Below are positions 58,686 to 64,000 of a stretch of 64,000 nucleotides of DNA, piece by piece. The notes under the pieces were generated by a model. It searched no databases and had not been told where the DNA came from. It saw only the letters and a program-made list of their open reading frames with translations. Each line of letters begins with the position of its first letter. Position 1 is the stretch's first letter. The DNA comes from Acholoe squamosa (taxonomy: Eukaryota; Annelida; Polychaeta; Phyllodocida; Polynoidae), in the NCBI GenBank assembly GCA_949317995.1, contig OX439044.1:50672166-50736165 (forward strand), written 5' to 3'. The position numbers and the translations under genes were made by a program.

Positions 58686-61600
58686 ATGTCTACCTGCAAC
58701 TCACCCCCCACTGTCACTCCTGCCTTAAGTCACCTTCTCAGTCAGGCACTACAGGACCTCAGCATAATCTCTCAGCAGTCTGAAGGAAGGCTGAGCCTAT
58801 CACCCACCTCCACTACCCCACTTGCTGGTACCATCAAGAGGACCCCACCGGTAGGTACCATTGAGAGGACCTCTGCCATAGGTATTGTCAAGAGGGCCCT
58901 GTCTGATGGTCCCAACAACAGATCAGCCCCTTCCACCCTGTCACCGAGCCTGGGAGGACAGTCTCCAAGCAGTACCTCTCCTACAGCCTGTCCTACCTCT
59001 CAGTCACCTAGGGCTTCCTGCAGCCTTCACAGACAGAGTCTGCTAAGTGACAGAAAGAAACAGGTGACAGACAGACAAAGATTGCTGACTGAAAGACACA
59101 GGCAGCTAACAGACAGGCACAGACAGCTGACTGACAAAAAGACTCTGCTTACAGACAGACATAGACAGTTAACTGACAAATACACATCTCTGACTGACAG
59201 ACAGGCTCAGTTAACAGAGAGCCACACACCGGTGACAGACATACACTGTCAGCAGACTGACAGAAAGCCTCTGCTAACAGACAGACATAGGCGTGTATCT
59301 GACTTCCAAACTCTGCTAAGAGGCGGACAGGCAGCAGGCAGACAGAAACAGGTAACTGACAGAAAGGCTCTGCTGACAGATAGACACAGAGAGTTCACAG
59401 ACAGACAGCTAAGAGACATACAGAGACAGCTGGCTGACAGACAAACTCTGCTGAAAAGTAGACAAAAACCATTGACAGACAGACATAGACTTTGGACAGA
59501 CAGCCACAATGAACTGCCTGTGATTCCAGTGGAGGTACACGGGAAAAGGCTTGGCAGGATAGATCTTAGAATCAGGGACCTATCACAGGATGTTCACTCT
59601 CTGACTTCATCTTTCAACAATTACTACTGGCCTACTCTGACGCCACCATGGGATTCTGGCATTACAGAGCAGCGGCTTGTGCATCAGCATCTTGGAGACT
59701 TATCAAGATGTGGAAGTGACTATGGGTACTACTACATCCCACCCTCTTTCAGGCTCCCTTCTGCCTATGTGAGATCAAGTGTGTCAGCAGATTGTGGTAC
59801 TGATAGTGCTGGTCACCCCTTAGACTTTAAGTTGACACACAGACCGAAGATGGGTAACTCATGCATGGCCCGCATGAGGTCGCGGTCGCGTAAAGCTGCC
59901 AGTCAGAGATCTGTGCCTGACCGTGCCCAGTGCTACCAGGTGAACATGACAGGCGAAGAGTGGATGGAAACCTTCATGGCAGCAAGCGGTGAGCGGCCGG
60001 CCTCCCTCAAACCCAGCAAGATCTCCGGTCAAAGAACACACCATCCCACTCAACAACGAAATGGCCACAAGAAAAAGAAGCATCGACAAAGGCTCATCAA
60101 CAAAAGCGTTGAATCATCTAGGTCTGATTTAACTTATGACAATCTGGCTTTGGATGTTTCCACAGATAACCAGGTGAGTCAGGAGGACATCCATCTCTAC
60201 ACATATGACACTGCTGCCACCCAGTCAGCCAAAAAGCAGATGGTGAGGGGCCAATCACAAGGTGCAGGTAGGCACATTGATGTACAACAGACATATGGAG
60301 TACCACTTGCTGCTGAGGGACCTGAGCTATCTGAACCTGAACCTCATTACCTGGATCTTGCAATAACTAATGGATACATACACAAGGGCACTGGTTTGAA
60401 CAGTGGATATGACATAAAGCACAAGAAACTGTTAGCACAGGGAGACCTATACTCAGCACCAAAGGCATTACAGGGTGCAGATTGTGAGGATTCCTATAAT
60501 GAGGGGCAGCATAAGGGTAAGGATGCGTCCTGGAAGGAGGGTAACACATCTGGACATCTAGATTCTGTGACAGAGATCTACCTGGATGATTCAAGGTTTA
60601 CACACAATAAGCTGGCAGAGACCATGAAGTTACACAGCACGCCCGAACCGATGACCATGGATATGTTCAGACTGCCCAACCTACCACAGGATTCACCAAT
60701 TTTCCATACACCAGATGACTCTACTCAGGACACACTCAACATTTGGACGGTTCACTCTCAGGATCTGCTCAGTTCTGGCTCTACTACTATAAGTCCACCA
60801 ATGACCTATGAGGAACTAACCATAGATACAGTGGACACACATCCCTTCCAGGAGAACCCTGATTACCATGAAACCAACAAGAATATCCATGTGAATGGTA
60901 AGGATGAGTCAGCTATAAATGATCCCAGAAGTGATGAACCAAACATGGAAGACACTTATGAGAATCATATAAATGTGAAAAGGGAAAATGCAATCAAAAG
61001 TGTACACAGTAGTGAGTCTGCAAAGTGTGAAGACAAGCAATACAAGTTAAACACATTGAATACTAACTACAAGTCAGAGATCACAGCTGAGCAAGTTCAT
61101 GAACACAAAGTCAATAATGGCCTACAGAATTCACTCAGTGATTATAGCAGTTCAAGCAGCAGTTCACTGTTATCGCTTGATTCACTGCCATGTAAGGGAA
61201 CTATGTCCTACACATGTAACCCTATAGAGGACCGGCTTTATGGCGCGCTGCCCCCTCGCTCTCCTGCAGTGGGACTGAAGGCGGTCAGTAAGACATGGTG
61301 GAGTTCCCCCTCAGCCACAGACATTGCCTGGCCTGATGGCAAGTGTACAAGTAACAGGCATGTACAGAGAGAAGGGGACAATGTCACTACATGTAGCAGG
61401 AAGGGACAAGGTTCCATACTACCAGAATCAAGTGCAGTACACAAAACAGAAAAGAGGTCTCCTGTCATTGAAAATCATATTACAGAGATGAAGCGTCCAG
61501 AGATTAAGTCCACTGTCAGGCGAGAATTAGAACACAATGTGATGAAATTTCAGCGAACTGTTCGCAATCCCCAAATAGGTCCAAGAAAATCTGTAGGGCC

Positions 61601-63137
61601 CAAAAGGATAAACAAAGCTAATAGAAGTGTGACTAAAACTGGACGACAATTGCCAAAGATACCAGTCAAAGCTAAGGCTGGTCAAAATCGTCTACCTAAG
61701 GGCATCTTGAAGGTTGAGGCGGCTGTAGATGTTAAAGCAAACCATGGTGAGTTGTGTTGAGTTTGAAAAAGTCCAAATCGTCGCCTTAGTGCATGAAGGT
61801 TGTATCTGCATTTTTCAAGTTTTGCAGGAGAGGCAAAAGAAGCATCCCACTTACTATCCCACAAAGTGGAAATAGCAATATTACCCTGAGGACTGTAGGC
61901 ACAAATATTATAGAGAGAGCTGAAATTCTTTCACCGTAGCTAGATAAAGGTCAATGAATGTAAAAACTGAAGAAAACTCTTTTTTTTTTTTCCAAAATGT
62001 CAGTTACAAGCTTCTTGCACTAAGGCGAAGAAATGTGAGTAAATCATTCCTTAAAATGGGACATATTGCTGGTCTTGTACACTGATTTGTCAGATCTTAC
62101 CTGCTATACCAGATAATATGGCATTTTTATGGATTATTTGTGTCAGGACAAAGTTTTGGACCATTTGACCAACGTTCCAATGTATAAGCCATATACGATT
62201 ATTTTCAAGTATAACTGCTTAATGATATTCAAATTACATCAGTACAATAGATTCTTATATACAAGTTCTGACTTGGAGGATAATCTCAGTCAGATGTGAA
62301 GTATTCCACTCATTGAACCGACTGCATGTATTAGCCATAGTAAAAACCAAGGTACAGGCGTTATTTGAAAAAAAAGACGGCATCCATACATACTGCCAGT
62401 ATTTTTAAACCAAGGTAGATTGCTGCAAAGCGGGGTTCAATTAGCTATTCATTTCAAAATCCCTTCACTCTGAAATACTTTAATATACGTTTTATAATAC
62501 TTTAGGTGAGGACTGCAGAGATCCTCAGTTGCACAAAGCACAACTGTCTAACCATGTCACCTGGATCAATGACTATCTCCCTGTATCTCAGTCTGAGGTA
62601 CCTGTATGGACAAAGCCAGGAGGCAGAGGAGACAGCTTCAGACATAGGACATCACCCCACACAAGTACCTCACAAGACCACCTCTCAACAAACCTACGAC
62701 CATACTCAGCATGGTCGTTGGCCATGTATCCAAGCCTTGGTCTGGATATCTGGGGGGACTTAAAACATGCTAAGTATGAAGCACCTTCTGGTGGTAAGCA
62801 GCAAGCTGCGACAAACAATAACTACTGTAAGCTGAAAGTAGATAATCTAAGTGACAAGCAGGATGTTGGCTATCAGAGAGAAGTAACTAGTTGTTCCAGT
62901 ACCTCTGATGAGGCACTGAGTTCCTCCTACAGCTCCCTGGATGACAGCCTCTCTGGGCTGTCGCTGGAGTCTGTGGATATCTCAGAGGATTCTACCGAGC
63001 TGTGGGACAATGTTAGTGGCGAGGAGCTCGGTGTGGACACCCCCAATTCAGGACTTCAATTAGATGACAGTTCTACCTCTGACAGTCAATCACCCTACTC
63101 CTCACAGTCCTCCATAGACTGGGGGCTGAGCCTGTAG
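58686..63137 (+). CDS. unrecognised 1230-aa Ser/Thr-rich protein with TDR repeats (two exons)
   Basis: Exons 58686-61746 and 62506-63137 join at GT-AG borders (CATG|GTGAGT, CTTTAG|GTGAGG) in phase 1, giving 1230 aa. The ATG has an in-frame stop four codons before it. Residues about 115-280 are a repeat block of 10-14-residue units of the type LLTDRHRQLTDR, very rich in Thr, Asp, Arg and Gln. Then come a Tyr-rich patch (SDYGYYYIPPSFRLP, ~350), a basic stretch (MARMRSRSRKAASQRS), a KKKKHRQR nuclear-signal-like cluster (~462), long acidic/Ser-rich disordered sequence, a basic stretch near 960-1010, and a Ser/Asp-rich tail. No enzymatic domain or membrane segment is seen. The C-terminus ends SSIDWGLSL, and the DNA for these residues starts the downstream minisatellite. 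I do not recognise the family; a scaffold or nuclear protein is possible. Confidence 0.75.
59040..59520 (+). repeat. coding repeat block (ACAGACAGACA theme)
   Basis: About 12-15 diverged units of roughly 30-42 bp, each containing (T/A)GAC(A/T)GACAGACA, encode the Leu-Thr-Asp-Arg repeats of the 1230-aa protein. All remain in frame, so selection or recent in-frame expansion has kept the reading frame. Confidence 0.8.
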
Positions 63138-63970
63138 CAGCAGGTACAGTCACCCAGTCCTCCATGGACTGGGGGCTGAGCCTGTAGCAGCAGGTACAGT
63201 CACCCAGTCCTCCATGGACTGGGGGCTGAGCCTGTAGCAGCAGGTACAGTCACCCAGTTATCCATAGACTGGGGGCTGAGCCTGTAGCAGCAGGTACAGT
63301 CACCCAGTCCTCCATGGACTGGGGGCTGAGCCTGTAGCAGCAGGTACAGTCACCCAGTCCTCCATGGACTGGGGGCTGAGCCTGTAGCAGCAGGTACAGT
63401 CACCCAGTCCTCCATGGACTGGGGGCTGAGCCTGTAGCAGCAGGTACAGTCACCCAGTTATCCATGGACTGGGGGCTGAGCCTGTAGCAGCAGGTACAGT
63501 CACCCAGTCCTCCATGGACTGGGGGCTGAGCCTGTAGCAGCAGGTACAGTCACCCAGTCCTCCATGGACTGGGGACTGAGCCTGTAGCAGCAGGTACAGT
63601 CACCCAGTCCTCCATGGACTGGGGGCTGAGCCTGTAGCAGCAGGTACAGTCACCCAGTCCTCCATAGACTGGGGGCTGAGCCTGTAGCAGCAGGTACAGT
63701 CACCCAGTCCTCCATAGACTGGGGGCTGAGCCTGTAGCAGCAGGTACAGTCACCCAGTCCTCCATAGACTGGGGGCTGAGCCTATAGCAGCAGGTACAGT
63801 CACCCTGAGCCTATAGCGGGAGGTAGTCCCCCAGTCCTTCATGAACTGGGGCGCTGCTATGGGGGCTGAGCCTTTAGCAGCTGTTACAGTCACCCAGTCC
63901 TCCATGGACTAGGGGCTGAACCTGTAGCAGCAGGAACAGTCACCCAGTCCTCCATGGACTGGGAACTGGC
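63108..63970 (+). repeat. 50-bp minisatellite grown from the last codons of the upstream gene
   Basis: Fourteen near-identical 50-bp units start at 63108, 63158, and so on to 63758. Each contains CCATGGACTGGGGGCTGAGC followed by CTGTAGCAGCAGGTACAGTC. Degenerate units follow to about 63970. The first unit encodes SSIDWGLSL and the stop codon (63135-63137), so every later unit carries a copy of the same TAG. The unit is not a multiple of three. It probably lies in the 3' UTR. Confidence 0.95.
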
Positions 63971-64000
63971 TGTGTCAATTGGTAATTCTCAGTGTGTATA

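Overview
The window is metazoan nuclear DNA: AT-rich, with split genes using GT-AG introns, long introns, many short foldback transposons, nested retrotransposons and microsatellites. The gene types (a canopy-family ER protein, the SPT2 histone chaperone, an intronless rhodopsin-like receptor, and clustered intronless acyltransferases of the HHxxxDG type) suggest a marine invertebrate. A hemichordate, echinoderm or cephalochordate seems likeliest, but the sequence alone cannot fix the species.

Layout: 1-10.7 kb holds a six-exon SPT2 (SPTY2D1) gene on + with a TATA-less promoter; intron 1 is packed with related G-rich, Harbinger-like MITEs. 10.7-25 kb has no gene I can support. It carries several foldback MITEs, a 1.76-kb TA-flanked inverted-repeat element with nine internal copies of one 16-base motif, and a very young LTR element with two 899-bp LTRs around only 307 bp. 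26-42.6 kb is a cluster of three paralogous, intronless acyltransferase-like genes on +: two intact (505 and 504 aa) and a decayed one between them. A LINE-in-LINE nest with a restorable target site and a foldback element lies between copies 1 and 2. Copies 2 and 3 also share 3' flanking sequence, so they probably duplicated as a larger block.

43.7-47.5 kb holds a TTA-flanked inverted-repeat element and a DIRS-like Gag-bearing element with ~150-bp inverted termini. 48.6-54 kb (or to ~58 kb) is a canopy (CNPY2-like) gene on -, ending in KDEL. Its largest intron contains a complete class A GPCR on the opposite strand. 58.7-63.1 kb is a two-exon gene on + for a 1230-aa, largely disordered protein I do not recognise, with a Thr-Asp-Arg-rich repeat block. 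Its last codons have been amplified into a 50-bp minisatellite that fills the rest of the window.

The genes form no obvious shared pathway. The acyltransferase cluster is the clearest lineage-specific expansion. The unrecognised 1230-aa protein is the most novel coding feature.
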